Shown in pieces: positions 1 through 9,234 of a stretch of DNA of 64,000 nt (positions are counted from its first letter, which is position 1; every line of letters starts with the position of its first letter). The notes below the pieces were generated by a model. That model was not told the DNA's origin and did no database searches. It was given only the letters and a program-made list of their open reading frames with translations. Location: NCBI RefSeq assembly GCF_007988885.1, contig NZ_BJUZ01000002.1, forward strand, positions 1 to 64,000. The letters are read 5' to 3'. The position numbers and the translations under genes were made by a program. The DNA comes from Gluconobacter wancherniae NBRC 103581 (GTDB lineage Bacteria > Pseudomonadota > Alphaproteobacteria > Acetobacterales > Acetobacteraceae).

Positions 1-600
1 CGAATGCCCCGGGTGAACGGGCTTGGCGATCAGCTCGAAGCGTTTTCCCTGACTGTGGATTTTGAAGCGTTCCGTTCCGTTCTGATCTGAACAAGGCCTC
101 GGATGCCAAAACGGTCTGGCTGTTCCGTGAACGCCTGATACAGGTGGGGGTCATTGAAAGATGTTTGATCGTTTTGACGCGACCCTCCGGAACACGGGTT
201 ATCTGCCGATGTCGAGCTCTAGATCCTAGATGCAACATTGGTAGCTGCTCTAAAGCAGCGTAATACGAACGCTGAGAAAGCCGATCTTCGGGAAGGACGG
301 ATCCCACAGAAGTGGTAGGACAAACCCGCAAAGCGGCCGCACAAGGATCGTCATGCGCGCTAAATGCTGAAGTTCACGAAGGCGAAGCGGCAGGTGGCCA
401 ATATCGTCTACAACATGCGCCGCTTCCTCTTTTTGGAACGGATCAACGCGAGTGCGTAGCCATCCAGCAGGGAGACAGTCCCCGATCTGCTCAAAACGCA
501 GATCGAATGCTACTTCAAGAACCGTCAATCAAATCGCCAAAAGCCAGAAATTACGGACCAAGCACATCAATCAAAGGTTCTTCGATCCCTCCAGATCGCT
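1..600 (+). mobile_element. Decayed IS5-family element (IS12528-like), right part
   Basis: Pieces of a DDE transposase read forward with frame breaks. An N-terminal piece ends in GLGDQLEAFSLTVDFEAF (about 20-80). A middle piece contains DAKTVWLFRERL and then, after a one-base shift, MFDRFDATLRNTGYLPMS (about 107-215). A C-terminal piece ends NIVYNMRRFLFLERINA before a stop near 455. Most of the catalytic centre is deleted. Bases 572-597 are a near-perfect inverted copy of 19692-19717, so the right terminal repeat ends close to 597-600, right against the stop codon of the neighbouring glycosyltransferase. The left end lies outside the window. Family assignment is from remembered IS12528/IS5 sequences. 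The element is not functional. Confidence 0.8.
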
Positions 601-1843
601 ATGTCAAAGAAGAGATATAATCAAGTGCTCGGGCGACACTCTGGGGCCAAGTGAGGATTTGGTTTTTGGCTAAGGGCGCTTGAGGTAGGGACAGTCTCGA
701 TAGAGTCTCAATGGCTTGTATCCACGCTGGACCGTCCAATGGGTCGAGGTATGTGGCGCAGTCGCCGCCGATCTCCTGGAAAACTGGAATGTTCGAGCAC
801 AGGACGGGTGTACCCAATGCCAGAGCTTCTGCTAGGGGGAGGCCAAACCCCTCAGAAAACGACGGGAATAGGAGAGCTTTAGCGCCCCGAAGCAGGGTCA
901 CGACTGTCGTATCGGGAAGGGAGTTGTGTTCTTCTACCATCCCCCTCAGGGCTGGAGAGCGCTCCAGCATATCGATGACCTGTTCGTTCTCCCAGCCTCG
1001 CTTGCCTACGATAATTAGATGAGGTGCGCTCTCTCCGTGGATATCGACTAAGCGTCGCCAAAGGTTGAGAAGTAGGAGATGGTTCTTGCGTGCCTCGATT
1101 GTACCCAGACAGACGAAATAAGGGTGGCTGCGTCGGGTGATCGTGTTGGCTTTGTCGTCGGGGAGCATGTCTGCGTCTGATGTGGCACGCAAATGGACAC
1201 CGAGTGGGGCCGACCATATGGGAACGTCTCGCCGCGCTTGTATGAAATGTGGGCGAAGCGACTGTCCGGTGGCTACTGAAGGCACGAGAACGGCATCGGC
1301 ATATTGGACGACCGTCTTGATACGGCGCAGGTGTCTGTCGGGTTCACGTTCCCGGGAATATTCGGGGAATTCAAGCGGAATCAGATCATGGACCATCGGA
1401 ACAAACAGGCCATTGCGCCGTCGGATCGCAGCTGCGATGAGTCTGGGTTGTATCAGATGGTGGTGAGACATCAGAAGATAGATGTTGCGGCCACGAGTCT
1501 GCCCATGTGGCGCGGTAGAGCGGACGGGACGTGGCAGCAGAACACCGTGTAGAAGGGCGCGGCCCAGTCTGGAAGCTCGTCCTCCGTCATCCGTTCCGCT
1601 GTCCCAGACGGTGCCGATGGCCTTTATAAAGGCACTGGCCCTGTCATAAGGGAGAACAGCGAAACGCCCGAGCGGATGCGCGGCGGCGAATTCAAGATGG
1701 TCAGGCGCATGCTGGCGGAGATAGCGGGCATATTCAAGTTCGACGCGGTCGATCCCTGTCGGAACGCGGGCACTCGCACGGGTGAGAATTCGCGAGATGT
1801 CGAGGGTGTAGAACGGCCTGTTTCCAGACGGCGAATCACTCAC
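599..1843 (-). CDS. GT4-family glycosyltransferase
   Basis: A 414-residue retaining GT-B glycosyltransferase (glycosyl transferases group 1), probably cytoplasmic and acting on capsule or another surface glycan. The C-terminal half carries the GT4 nucleotide-sugar site: YFVCLGTIEARKN (about residue 245), LLFPSFSEGFGLPLAEALALG with the E-x7-E pair (about 325-345), then a terminal helix ending LDYISSLT. The N-terminus begins YTLDISRI and contains PTGIDRVELEYAR, typical of mannosyltransferase-like GT4 enzymes. The start overlaps the end of the upstream kpsS-like gene by four bases (ATGA), so the two are translationally coupled in a three-gene run kpsC-kpsS-GT. The stop codon touches the end of an IS5 remnant, so the 3' flank has been rearranged. 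Acceptor and donor cannot be told. Confidence 0.85.
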   Translation of the reverse strand: MSDSPSGNRPFYTLDISRILTRASARVPTGIDRVELEYARYLRQHAPDHLEFAAAHPLGRFAVLPYDRASAFIKAIGTVWDSGTDDGGRASRLGRALLHGVLLPRPVRSTAPHGQTRGRNIYLLMSHHHLIQPRLIAAAIRRRNGLFVPMVHDLIPLEFPEYSREREPDRHLRRIKTVVQYADAVLVPSVATGQSLRPHFIQARRDVPIWSAPLGVHLRATSDADMLPDDKANTITRRSHPYFVCLGTIEARKNHLLLLNLWRRLVDIHGESAPHLIIVGKRGWENEQVIDMLERSPALRGMVEEHNSLPDTTVVTLLRGAKALLFPSFSEGFGLPLAEALALGTPVLCSNIPVFQEIGGDCATYLDPLDGPAWIQAIETLSRLSLPQAPLAKNQILTWPQSVARALDYISSLT

Positions 1844-3276
1844 GATGAGACTTCTTTCAGAGCTTCAAGTTCTGCTTTGAGCGCGTTCTTGGGCAGAGCC
1901 GGAAAGGTGATTTCCGCAGGAGTATCTGGATAACGGGACAGTTTCTGGCGCAGAGCTTCACGGCGTGCCATTTCGGCGCGTGATGTGGCGGCGAAATCCC
2001 GTGGGCTGTGATGTGTCAACCGATCGATTGCGTGGCGTACCAGCTTGCTCATACCTTCGTTCGAGAAGAAGCCACCGGGAATCAGACAGCGTTCGATCAG
2101 AACGCGACGATAGGCCGCGAAGATTTCTGGATCGGGTTTACCCGGATTGGACCAGAATTCCTCTAGCGGACCCTGAAATGTGATGCCTGGAATATCGTAG
2201 ACGGCATTGCCCAAAGTGATGACAGGTTTGCCTTCTGCAAGTGCCAGTGTTCCGGTCGTGCTGTTGATGGTGATAACGCCGGTAGCTGTGCGGACCAGAT
2301 CCGCAATATCCCCCGCTTCGAAGTAGTCCACTCGGTCCGAGACGCCGTAGGCTGCGGCCTGCATCGCTACTTCATGGCACCAGTTCCGAATATTGTTGTC
2401 GAGTGGGTGCTCCTTGATGACGAGGCGCATACCATGGGGAGCATGGGAGGTAAAGGAAGCTATTACAACCCGGATGGCCTCTGCCATTCCGCTGAAGGAG
2501 GAATGAAGGCGCACCTGCGCGTCAGCATCGAGTTGAAGAGGAAAAAGCATGTAGAAGCTATGCGAAGCCCGTAGCGTTTTGAGTGCCTTTTCGCTTCGGG
2601 CGCGGCGCTCATCGCGGGCGAGAAGTTTACGTAACCATCCGATCCCTTCCGTCAGGGGGTGCCAGGGACGGTAGTTGTTCCAGTGGCGATAATGCCAACG
2701 GGAGAGGAGGTCGGCGGTATTGTAGGCCAGTCCCTGAAGGGCGCGGGTCCGGAAGGAGGACGGAACGGGATGGTGCGGCGGTAGGTCGGGAAGAGCTTTG
2801 GCGTTCTCGATGTAGTAAGTCGGATCGCGCGAAAGAGTAGAGTTGCCGTTGACGCCTCCAAGCTCGAACGTCACCCAGTCCGGGCGAAGATAGCCTTCTT
2901 CAAAGACATGCACTGGAATGTGCAGCCGTGCGCAGACGGCGATGGCCGCGCTATGCAATGGGCGGCAATCCCCGAAAAGTACGACATCAGTGATGTCATG
3001 TTCGATGATGATACGGGTCAGGGCGTCCGGCCACTCGTTGGCACGGCCGGTAAAGTCGATCCCACCCGGAAGGCGCCAGAAAAGCCGGTCTCCGCCGTTG
3101 AAATTGACTTTCCAGACACCGTATCCCCGACGGCGCAATTCTCTGCCGATTAGCCTGAAGAACGGCCCCATTAGCCCCTGAAGGAGCAGGATGTTGCGTT
3201 GTACACCATCGTTGGTGCGTTGCATCATGATGGGGGTCGTGTCTGCGGCAGAAGGGTGTGTCTTTACGGTGATCAT
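1840..3276 (-). CDS. kpsS: Capsule polysaccharide Kdo transferase, KpsS-like
   Basis: A 478-residue member of the capsule polysaccharide biosynthesis/export family. Family knowledge: KpsS adds the first beta-Kdo to (lyso)phosphatidylglycerol, starting the oligo-Kdo anchor of ABC-exported capsules at the cytoplasmic face of the inner membrane. Visible signatures are LLLQGLMGPFFRLIGREL and VNFNGGDRLF near the N-terminus, VVLFGDCRPLHSAAIAV, HVFEEGYLRPDWVTFE (about residue 130), VIKEHPLD (about 285) and the nucleotide-binding end VITINSTTGTLALAEGKPV (about 335-355). It overlaps the downstream GT4 and the upstream kpsC gene by four bases each, so the three are one operon. The annotated start gives a 20-residue leader before the conserved part; an internal ATG (MMQRTNDG) is an alternative. 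Confidence 0.88.
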   Translation of the reverse strand: MITVKTHPSAADTTPIMMQRTNDGVQRNILLLQGLMGPFFRLIGRELRRRGYGVWKVNFNGGDRLFWRLPGGIDFTGRANEWPDALTRIIIEHDITDVVLFGDCRPLHSAAIAVCARLHIPVHVFEEGYLRPDWVTFELGGVNGNSTLSRDPTYYIENAKALPDLPPHHPVPSSFRTRALQGLAYNTADLLSRWHYRHWNNYRPWHPLTEGIGWLRKLLARDERRARSEKALKTLRASHSFYMLFPLQLDADAQVRLHSSFSGMAEAIRVVIASFTSHAPHGMRLVIKEHPLDNNIRNWCHEVAMQAAAYGVSDRVDYFEAGDIADLVRTATGVITINSTTGTLALAEGKPVITLGNAVYDIPGITFQGPLEEFWSNPGKPDPEIFAAYRRVLIERCLIPGGFFSNEGMSKLVRHAIDRLTHHSPRDFAATSRAEMARREALRQKLSRYPDTPAEITFPALPKNALKAELEALKEVSS

Positions 3277-5060
3277 AACCGATTCTTCTTTTTCGCGGAG
3301 ATGTGCAGCACCGTTTGAACTCCCTGAACAAAGGCTTTTCTGATCCCTCCCTGAACTTCACGCAAACGCATGAGAAGATCAGGTCGCCAGACTTCGGGAG
3401 TGCCGAAGCGGGCGATGAGAATTTCTGGTCCGCAGAACAGGCCAGTTAGAGGATCAATATATCTTGGATAGAGCAGCAATGTGGCCGCCGTAAGCTGGGC
3501 GACGCTTAGTCGCCGGGTCCGCCGTGGAATGGGTTCCCGATCACAGGTTAGCCCCCACCCTGCGTAGAAAGGTTGACCATATGTCGTGACGGGAAGTCCG
3601 CGCATTAGGGCTTCAAAGCCAGTCAGGGAGGTCAGCGTATGGACTTCGTCCACTGCGTCCAGCAAAGGCGCCATGCCGCCGCCGCGAGAAATCTGGTTGG
3701 CTACTTGAAGTATGTCAGCATCGGGGATGGCACCAGCACGATGTCCTGCATCCACGTCCGGATGTGGACGATAAACGATGAATGCGTCCGGATTTTCTGC
3801 CCGGACGCGGCGTAGCAGTTCCATGTTGCCCTTTATGGCTACGCCTCCTAGCCGGACCGACATATCGTCAGCGACCTGTCCGGGAACCAGGAGGATCCGT
3901 CGCCCTTTCGGCGCGTTTATGGTCGGCACGTTGCCGCCTGCAGAATATTTTGAAATATTTTGTGCTCGAATTAGTTCCGTCAGGGAGCAGGCCCGCTTCT
4001 GAAGCTCTTCTCCAAGGGGATGTGTGGCGAGCAGGACTTCCAGATCACTAGGTTGGGCTGGGTCGTAATAGGCCCCCCTGCTGTCGGCGATGATGGAGGC
4101 AGGAGGTAAAAAGCCGCTTCCAAGACCGACAGAGCGTATAAAGCCGTCTTCGACACGGAGAAGGGGACGGTGATTTTTTTGTGCTGCTTGTTCCAGTTCG
4201 CGCGGCAAGCGGGTTGCCCAAGCGGCGATTCCGTTCCGACCTATAAGATTTTGCCGCACGCTTAGGGCGCCAGCGGTTGTACGACGGAAAAGCGGGTATG
4301 GATGGTGTTTTTCGGCTGTTGCGAAAAACGTTTTCATCCGGGAGCGTTTCCAGAATGACATGCCGACACACACGCTGATGGTGCGATTAGCCATGAGAAT
4401 GCGTTTCCATTCCGTAAGGAGAGAAATCGCTTCAAAGATATCGATCGGTTGCCCCGAAAATGGTGACCGGTACTCTGTTGCAGAATGGAGAATATGAAGC
4501 GCCTCCGAGGGGGCGTGAAAGTCCGGTTTCCAGCATTTATTTATATCGGAGCGCAGAACGAAATGTCCGGTCAGGGCCGCAAGCGCCGAAAGTGTCGTCA
4601 GACCTTTGGGGGGCAAGAGGAATGTGCGCTTTCCATCCAGAAGAGAGTGCGGGTCCACATTTGCCGAGATGGCCTGAGCCCCTTCGGCCCGGGCCTCATT
4701 TCGCATCCTGCGCCATTGGGGAGTGTCATGTGGTGTGACGAGCAGTAGTCGACGCGGGCTTGTCCACGCTTTTGCGTTTCGCCACATCTGCCGGGCATAC
4801 CCTGCATGAGAGGGTACGCAGACCACGGTTGCGACTGCTGCCGCCGCGGAGCGCTCCCAGAACATGCCTCCTATCCGCGCCTGTAAAATCATTCTTACGG
4901 CGAGATCGTTTCTGACATGATCCGGCGAGATTGATGCCTTATCTGACAGGAGCTCGTGATATGGTCGAACCTGGGTAAAGGTATAAATAGGGTTTCCTAG
5001 AGGAGGCGCGGAAAGAATGAGCGGAAGTGGACTAGATGTCGGAACGTCTTCTAGGCTCAA
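3273..5060 (-). CDS. kpsC: Capsule Kdo transferase, KpsC-like, with a reduced N-terminal module
   Basis: A 595-residue protein of the KpsC family, which extends the beta-Kdo anchor of group 2 type capsules. E. coli KpsC is about 675 residues with two similar transferase modules. Here only the C-terminal module is complete: the linker HSATEYRSPFSG (about 205), GMSFWKRSRMKTFF (about 235), LLRVEDGFIRSVGLG with E304/D305, YRPHPDVDAGHRAG (about 430), HTLTSLTGFEALMRGLPVTT, PFYAGWGLT and LLYPRYIDPLTG. The first 200 residues contain none of the RPHPDV or TSLTGFEA marks of a first module and look degenerate. The gene overlaps kpsS by four bases. The region 5061-5248 upstream is AT-rich and lies between this gene and the divergent LtaS-like gene, so it probably holds both promoters. 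Confidence 0.88.
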   Translation of the reverse strand: MSLEDVPTSSPLPLILSAPPLGNPIYTFTQVRPYHELLSDKASISPDHVRNDLAVRMILQARIGGMFWERSAAAAVATVVCVPSHAGYARQMWRNAKAWTSPRRLLLVTPHDTPQWRRMRNEARAEGAQAISANVDPHSLLDGKRTFLLPPKGLTTLSALAALTGHFVLRSDINKCWKPDFHAPSEALHILHSATEYRSPFSGQPIDIFEAISLLTEWKRILMANRTISVCVGMSFWKRSRMKTFFATAEKHHPYPLFRRTTAGALSVRQNLIGRNGIAAWATRLPRELEQAAQKNHRPLLRVEDGFIRSVGLGSGFLPPASIIADSRGAYYDPAQPSDLEVLLATHPLGEELQKRACSLTELIRAQNISKYSAGGNVPTINAPKGRRILLVPGQVADDMSVRLGGVAIKGNMELLRRVRAENPDAFIVYRPHPDVDAGHRAGAIPDADILQVANQISRGGGMAPLLDAVDEVHTLTSLTGFEALMRGLPVTTYGQPFYAGWGLTCDREPIPRRTRRLSVAQLTAATLLLYPRYIDPLTGLFCGPEILIARFGTPEVWRPDLLMRLREVQGGIRKAFVQGVQTVLHISAKKKNRL

Positions 5061-5248
5061 GACTGATACTCTTCTTTTCTCGTGCTCCTATCCGGATTTG
5101 ATGTTTACGGAGCTCTTGAGTGGGATAACATTTAAAGGATAGTCGCGAAAGATGAAAATAAACCATAAAATGGAAACATAGGATCTCATGGAGGCAGTAA
5201 GAAATTTACCAACATGAGTAAGTTAATATTGGAGCAATAAGGATTCAT

Positions 5249-6736
5249 GTGCATATAGTATGTTCTATACTGATAGACTTTATTTTATTTAATTTTATTG
5301 ATATAATTGCATTCAATAATAAAAAATCAAGGAGAATCCATAAATATTTAATTTTATTGCAAGCATCTCTGTTTCGTTTTTTTTTGGTGTTTGTAATTTT
5401 TGGAGCATTCGTATCATTGCTGGGGCACCCTCTGGTTGCTGCGGCGCTAACGGTTCTGATGGGAGTTCTTCTGCTCTTTGGCTCAAGTCTGAAGAGGAAT
5501 ATTCTCGGTGAGCCGCTGATGTTCAGTGATGTTGCAGTTATCGGCGCCTTTGTCCGGCATCCCAGATTTTATATCGGAGCCATTCCTCCAGTTGCGCGAG
5601 TTCTAGTCGTGACGGGGCTGACGTTGCTTGGATTATCTTTCGTAGTCCTGCTTTTGAGGGATATGTTCTGGTTCCGGACTGCCCCTGGCCTTACCGTCAG
5701 GATCCAGGGAGGGTGCTTATTTGTTACTGGATGGCTGTGTCTGCACATTCTGGGGCGTGCTGGATTGGCCCGCAGGATTTTACCTGATGCGGATCTCGAT
5801 ATGGGAGAGGAGCGCTACGGTCTGTTGGCGACTATCGTACTGGGTTGGCTGAGATGGAAGGATGATCGTCGTCAGAAGCTTCCGAACTGGTCGCCGGTAT
5901 CCTTAGGGCAATCCGCTCAGGCACCTCTGATTGTGGTGATCCAGTGTGAATCGTTTGCCGATCCCCGTGAGTTCGGTCTTGAAGAGGCTTCAGTTTGTAT
6001 GTTGCCTCACTTGCTACGCGCAGAACGGGACGGAGACGTCGGAAAGCTTCAGGTCTCGGGATTTGGTGCCTATACCATGCGTGCGGAATACGGCGTGTTG
6101 TTCGGCCACGAGGAAAGCGAACTGGGCTTCCGTCGTTTTGATCCTTATCTCACGGCTCGAAAGCAACCCGAGGATGCGCTGGCGGCCAGATTGGCTCAGG
6201 TCTGTGAGGAAAGGGTGTTTTTACATCCGCACGATCTCAGGTTTTATGGGCGTGACGATCTGATGCCGATTGGGGGATTTAATCGGCTAATCGGTGTGGA
6301 AGAATTCGCCGATACAGCCCGGTGTGGGTTCCACATCGCGGATGATGCCGTAGGAGACCGGATATTGCGGCTGATTGATGAGGCTGTTTCCAGACCTTCG
6401 GGAACATTCATCTTTACAGTCACTATCGAAAATCATGGGCCATGGTCAGGCGGGATAGCCGATTACCTTCATCATCTCCAGCATGGGGACGAACTGCTGG
6501 GGCGTGTGACGCAGGCTCTCGGGCAGACAGGTCGGAATGCTTTACTGGTGTTCTATGGGGATCATCGTCCTTCACTTCCAGGTGCCGTAATGCCGAGTGC
6601 GACACGTCATACACCAGTAGTTGTTAAAGGATATGGAACTCTTTCTACTTTAGCGCAGCTAAATGGCATGTCTTTGACGCCGGCAACCCTTCACCACCGA
6701 ATTATCAGTTTGATAGCACAGAGTTCGGCCCCCTAG
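5249..6736 (+). CDS. LtaS/phosphoglycerol-transferase-like membrane enzyme (sulfatase fold)
   Basis: 495 residues. The N-terminal 160 residues form about four to five membrane spans; the rest is an alkaline-phosphatase/sulfatase-fold domain expected on the periplasmic side. Active-site candidates fit the LtaS/OpgB pattern: E234 in QCESFADPR, nucleophile T276 in GFGAYTMRAEYGVL, a histidine in TIENHGPW, and D438/H439 in YGDHRPSLPG. LtaS-type proteins move glycerol-phosphate from phosphatidylglycerol to a glycan. In this capsule neighbourhood the natural inference is decoration of the polysaccharide with glycerol-phosphate or a similar phosphodiester; phosphoethanolamine transfer is possible. 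The start is GTG, preceded by AAGGA five bases upstream. The first 60 codons are very AT-rich compared with the rest of the gene. Confidence 0.8.
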   Translation: MHIVCSILIDFILFNFIDIIAFNNKKSRRIHKYLILLQASLFRFFLVFVIFGAFVSLLGHPLVAAALTVLMGVLLLFGSSLKRNILGEPLMFSDVAVIGAFVRHPRFYIGAIPPVARVLVVTGLTLLGLSFVVLLLRDMFWFRTAPGLTVRIQGGCLFVTGWLCLHILGRAGLARRILPDADLDMGEERYGLLATIVLGWLRWKDDRRQKLPNWSPVSLGQSAQAPLIVVIQCESFADPREFGLEEASVCMLPHLLRAERDGDVGKLQVSGFGAYTMRAEYGVLFGHEESELGFRRFDPYLTARKQPEDALAARLAQVCEERVFLHPHDLRFYGRDDLMPIGGFNRLIGVEEFADTARCGFHIADDAVGDRILRLIDEAVSRPSGTFIFTVTIENHGPWSGGIADYLHHLQHGDELLGRVTQALGQTGRNALLVFYGDHRPSLPGAVMPSATRHTPVVVKGYGTLSTLAQLNGMSLTPATLHHRIISLIAQSSAP

Positions 6737-7048
6737 AGCGCTTTCCTATCAATTAGGCCTATACCTTACAGGGGTAAAGGAAGTATGCGTATTCTGCAGG
6801 AGTGAACTCCTGATTAATCAATGTTCTGGTGCTCCTTTATAGGGCATTACGGCTTCGATCCTGAACTCATGGCTGCACTTCCATCTCGCTAGATCCACCC
6901 TCCAATGCTTTGGTCATGATTCTATCTTCGCGGCCATGAGGCAGGTAGCAGGCCAAGGGTAGTTGTTTTGCTATGATTTACAGATGACTGACTGAATGAT
7001 AGGAGTTTAGTTGACGGATTTTTTGTATAAAGACGGGTGAGGTTTGCA
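6737..7048. other. Intergenic stretch with a short palindrome
   Basis: No gene is supported here. Bases 6797-6812 form a CAGGAGT/ACTCCTG palindrome with almost no loop, about 60 bases after the LtaS-like stop; no T-run follows, so a terminator call is not justified. The last 50 bases should carry the promoter and ribosome site (GTGAGG before ATG at 7049) of the next gene. Confidence 0.4.
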
Positions 7049-7660
7049 ATGATGGTCCGGAATTTAAGGGCACATCCGACGCGGGTCCGTCTGTTTCGAA
7101 ACAAGTGGCTCGAACTGACGACGCTGACCCCTTTCCCTCTTTTTTTTAGTGTATGGATACTGATCGATATTCTTGCGGCCGTAACAGCCTTTCAGGCGGA
7201 CACAGGCTGGGGGATATTGATAGGTTTCATGGCGGGACTTCTAGTCTGGCTTCTTTTTGAATACGTCGCCCATCGCTATCTTTTTCATCTCAGCCTCAGT
7301 TCGGTGATGGGACGCCATTTGATTTTTCTAATACACGGCAATCATCATGAGGATCCGAAGGACCCCCTACGCAGTATCATGCCGTTGACCGTCAGTCTTC
7401 CTCTAGGGTTCCTGATATGGTTTTCTTGGTGTCATTCAGGAATTCCTGCACACGATTCAGCATTTTTTGGGTTTGCTGCGGGGTATACAGTCTATGATAC
7501 AGTGCACTGGTCTTGCCATCAGACCAGCTCACGTGGACGACTTGCTCGGGTACTAAGAAAGCATCACCTTTTGCATCATCATGCGCCCATTCACGGTAAT
7601 TATGCCACAACAGTCCCGCTGCTGGATCGTATTTTTCGAACCCATATCAAAATAAGGTAA
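7049..7660 (+). CDS. Fatty acid hydroxylase / sterol desaturase superfamily membrane protein
   Basis: 203 residues with about four hydrophobic segments and the di-iron histidine clusters of this superfamily: HRYLFHL (about residue 74), HGNHHEDP (about 98), TVHWSCHQ (about 154) and HHLLHHHAPIHGN (about 173). These enzymes hydroxylate or desaturate lipids using O2 and two iron atoms at the membrane. I chose the ATG at 7049 over the in-frame GTG at 7037 because GTGAGG lies six bases before the ATG and overlaps the GTG. The stop is 12 bases before the next GT4 gene, so they are probably co-transcribed. In an acetic acid bacterium the substrate could be a lipid A/ceramide acyl chain or a hopanoid; the sequence does not decide. 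Confidence 0.85.
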   Translation: MMVRNLRAHPTRVRLFRNKWLELTTLTPFPLFFSVWILIDILAAVTAFQADTGWGILIGFMAGLLVWLLFEYVAHRYLFHLSLSSVMGRHLIFLIHGNHHEDPKDPLRSIMPLTVSLPLGFLIWFSWCHSGIPAHDSAFFGFAAGYTVYDTVHWSCHQTSSRGRLARVLRKHHLLHHHAPIHGNYATTVPLLDRIFRTHIKIR

Positions 7661-7672
7661 ACTTCTGACTTC

Positions 7673-8857
7673 ATGCAGATTATTCTGGACGCTCGAAATA
7701 CCGGTCGCGTTATGGGTACGGGAGTTACAACTTATACTAGAACTCTCGCTGAAGCACTAAGAGAGCAGGAAGGCATTTCAGTCGGATACCTCAATGAAGC
7801 ATCCTGTTCACGAACAGATGAAGCGACGCGTGCTCATTCGCCCTCTGCAAGCAGCCTCCGTTTGACGAGAGCTTTAAGCAGTCGTCGTCGTAAAGCTTTT
7901 ATGGGCATCGGTAATCAAACGGGAAATTTGATTTGCGAAGATATTTTCCGGATTGGGCATGTACATTTTAATATCTATAAAAAGCTTCTAACCGTCGATC
8001 CCGCTCAAGAACCTTCGGTCATGCATTGGACCTGTCCATTACCGCTTCATATGCGTGGTTGTCCAAATGTTGTGACGATTCATGACCTCATTCCGATTTT
8101 ATATCCGGAATTCTGTCAGACGGAGCCTAGACGAATCCAGAGACTGCTCGAGAGTGTGATTGAGCGAGCGGATATGATCGTCGCTATTTCAGAAACTGTA
8201 AAAAAGGACATTGTGACGTATTTCGGACTTTCGCCGGAGCGTATTCGCGTCATTCATCAAGCTACCAATATCCTTTCTGAATTATCAAATATTGCTCCTG
8301 TAGAGTATGTTTCTTGTCCCGCTGACAGCTTTATCCATATCGGAACTGTGGAGCGTAGAAAAAATATTGCCCGCCTGATTCGGGCCCACAGCCTCAGTCG
8401 CACTCGACGCATGCTGGTACTTATTGGGCCAGACGGTTTTGATGCACGACAAGAGCTTGCCGCGCTCTCTGACCACCGTCATCCGGAGCGGGTTGTGCGT
8501 CTGCCCTGGATTAACCGATCAGATCTTCTCGTAGCTCTCCGAAAAGCCCGAGCCGTTGTATTTCCTTCTTTAGCTGAAGGCTTCGGACTTCCTATTGTGG
8601 AAGCAATGGCTTTAGGTGTTCCAGTTCTCACTTCTCGGGGAGGCGCCACTGAAGAAATCGCAGGTAAAGCCGCCTATTTGTGTGACCCGCTCGATATTGA
8701 ATCTATCGCGGAAGGTCTGATCCGGCTGGATCGAGATGAAAGTATGTGTCACGATCTGATTCATTTAGGTAACCAGCATGTGAAGAATTTTAACCCTCAT
8801 AATTACGGATTACATTTTAAGTCTTTATATCAGGACTTGCTCAGTATATCACGCTGA
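7673..8857 (+). CDS. GT4-family glycosyltransferase
   Basis: 394 residues, GT-B fold. The N-terminal domain starts LDARNTGRVMGTGVTTYTRTLAEAL and has VMHWTCPLPLHMRG and VVTIHDLIP (about residue 130-145). The C-terminal domain has FIHIGTVERRKNIARLI (about 218), VFPSLAEGFGLPIVEAMALG with the E-x7-E motif (about 300) and TSRGGATEEIAGKAA. It is clearly a paralogue of the next gene (9235-10563): the G-T-G-V-x-T-Y, HWT and IHDL motifs align. It follows the membrane hydroxylase by 12 bases. The donor is likely a nucleotide-activated hexose such as GDP-mannose (inference from family only). Confidence 0.88.
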   Translation: MQIILDARNTGRVMGTGVTTYTRTLAEALREQEGISVGYLNEASCSRTDEATRAHSPSASSLRLTRALSSRRRKAFMGIGNQTGNLICEDIFRIGHVHFNIYKKLLTVDPAQEPSVMHWTCPLPLHMRGCPNVVTIHDLIPILYPEFCQTEPRRIQRLLESVIERADMIVAISETVKKDIVTYFGLSPERIRVIHQATNILSELSNIAPVEYVSCPADSFIHIGTVERRKNIARLIRAHSLSRTRRMLVLIGPDGFDARQELAALSDHRHPERVVRLPWINRSDLLVALRKARAVVFPSLAEGFGLPIVEAMALGVPVLTSRGGATEEIAGKAAYLCDPLDIESIAEGLIRLDRDESMCHDLIHLGNQHVKNFNPHNYGLHFKSLYQDLLSISR

Positions 8858-9234
8858 TACAAAAATGTAATGATTTCGTTTGGGGTCTATCAATTTATTG
8901 AACGTAGTAATTCGCAAGCCTACCTGAAAGGCAGTCTGTAAGTGAAGTGTTTATATTTCCGGAGAGCCAGACGACACGAATCGAGCCATTTTCTCTCTGG
9001 TACACGGAATACCACACAAGGGTGACTGACGTGTTCTGAGTTGGGTCGTTTATGCGCTCTGCAATGGCCTTCAGCGGAAAGACGCCTCGAAACGTATGAT
9101 CCGCACAAATCTTTGTGTAATCCACACCGTAGTAAGCTTTATCTTCTACCTTAAAGGATGAGTGCTGAACCGATCAAAATGGGCTGGTGTAACGCCGCAG
9201 AATGTTTCATCCCTTCTCCTGCAGGAGTAAAAGA
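8858..9234. other. Intergenic stretch, possible gene remnant
   Basis: No convincing gene. A 76-codon reverse-strand frame (9125-8895, GTG start) exists but has no ribosome site and no family I recognise. The sequence just before 9235 has GCAGGAG seven bases from the ATG of the next gene. Confidence 0.35.

Noticed and set aside
6797-6812. CAGGAGT/ACTCCTG palindrome as a terminator
   Set aside because: Loop too short and no T-run.
8895-9125. 76-codon reverse frame before a GT4 gene
   Set aside because: GTG start without ribosome site; no family recognised; kept only as a possible remnant in the gap description.
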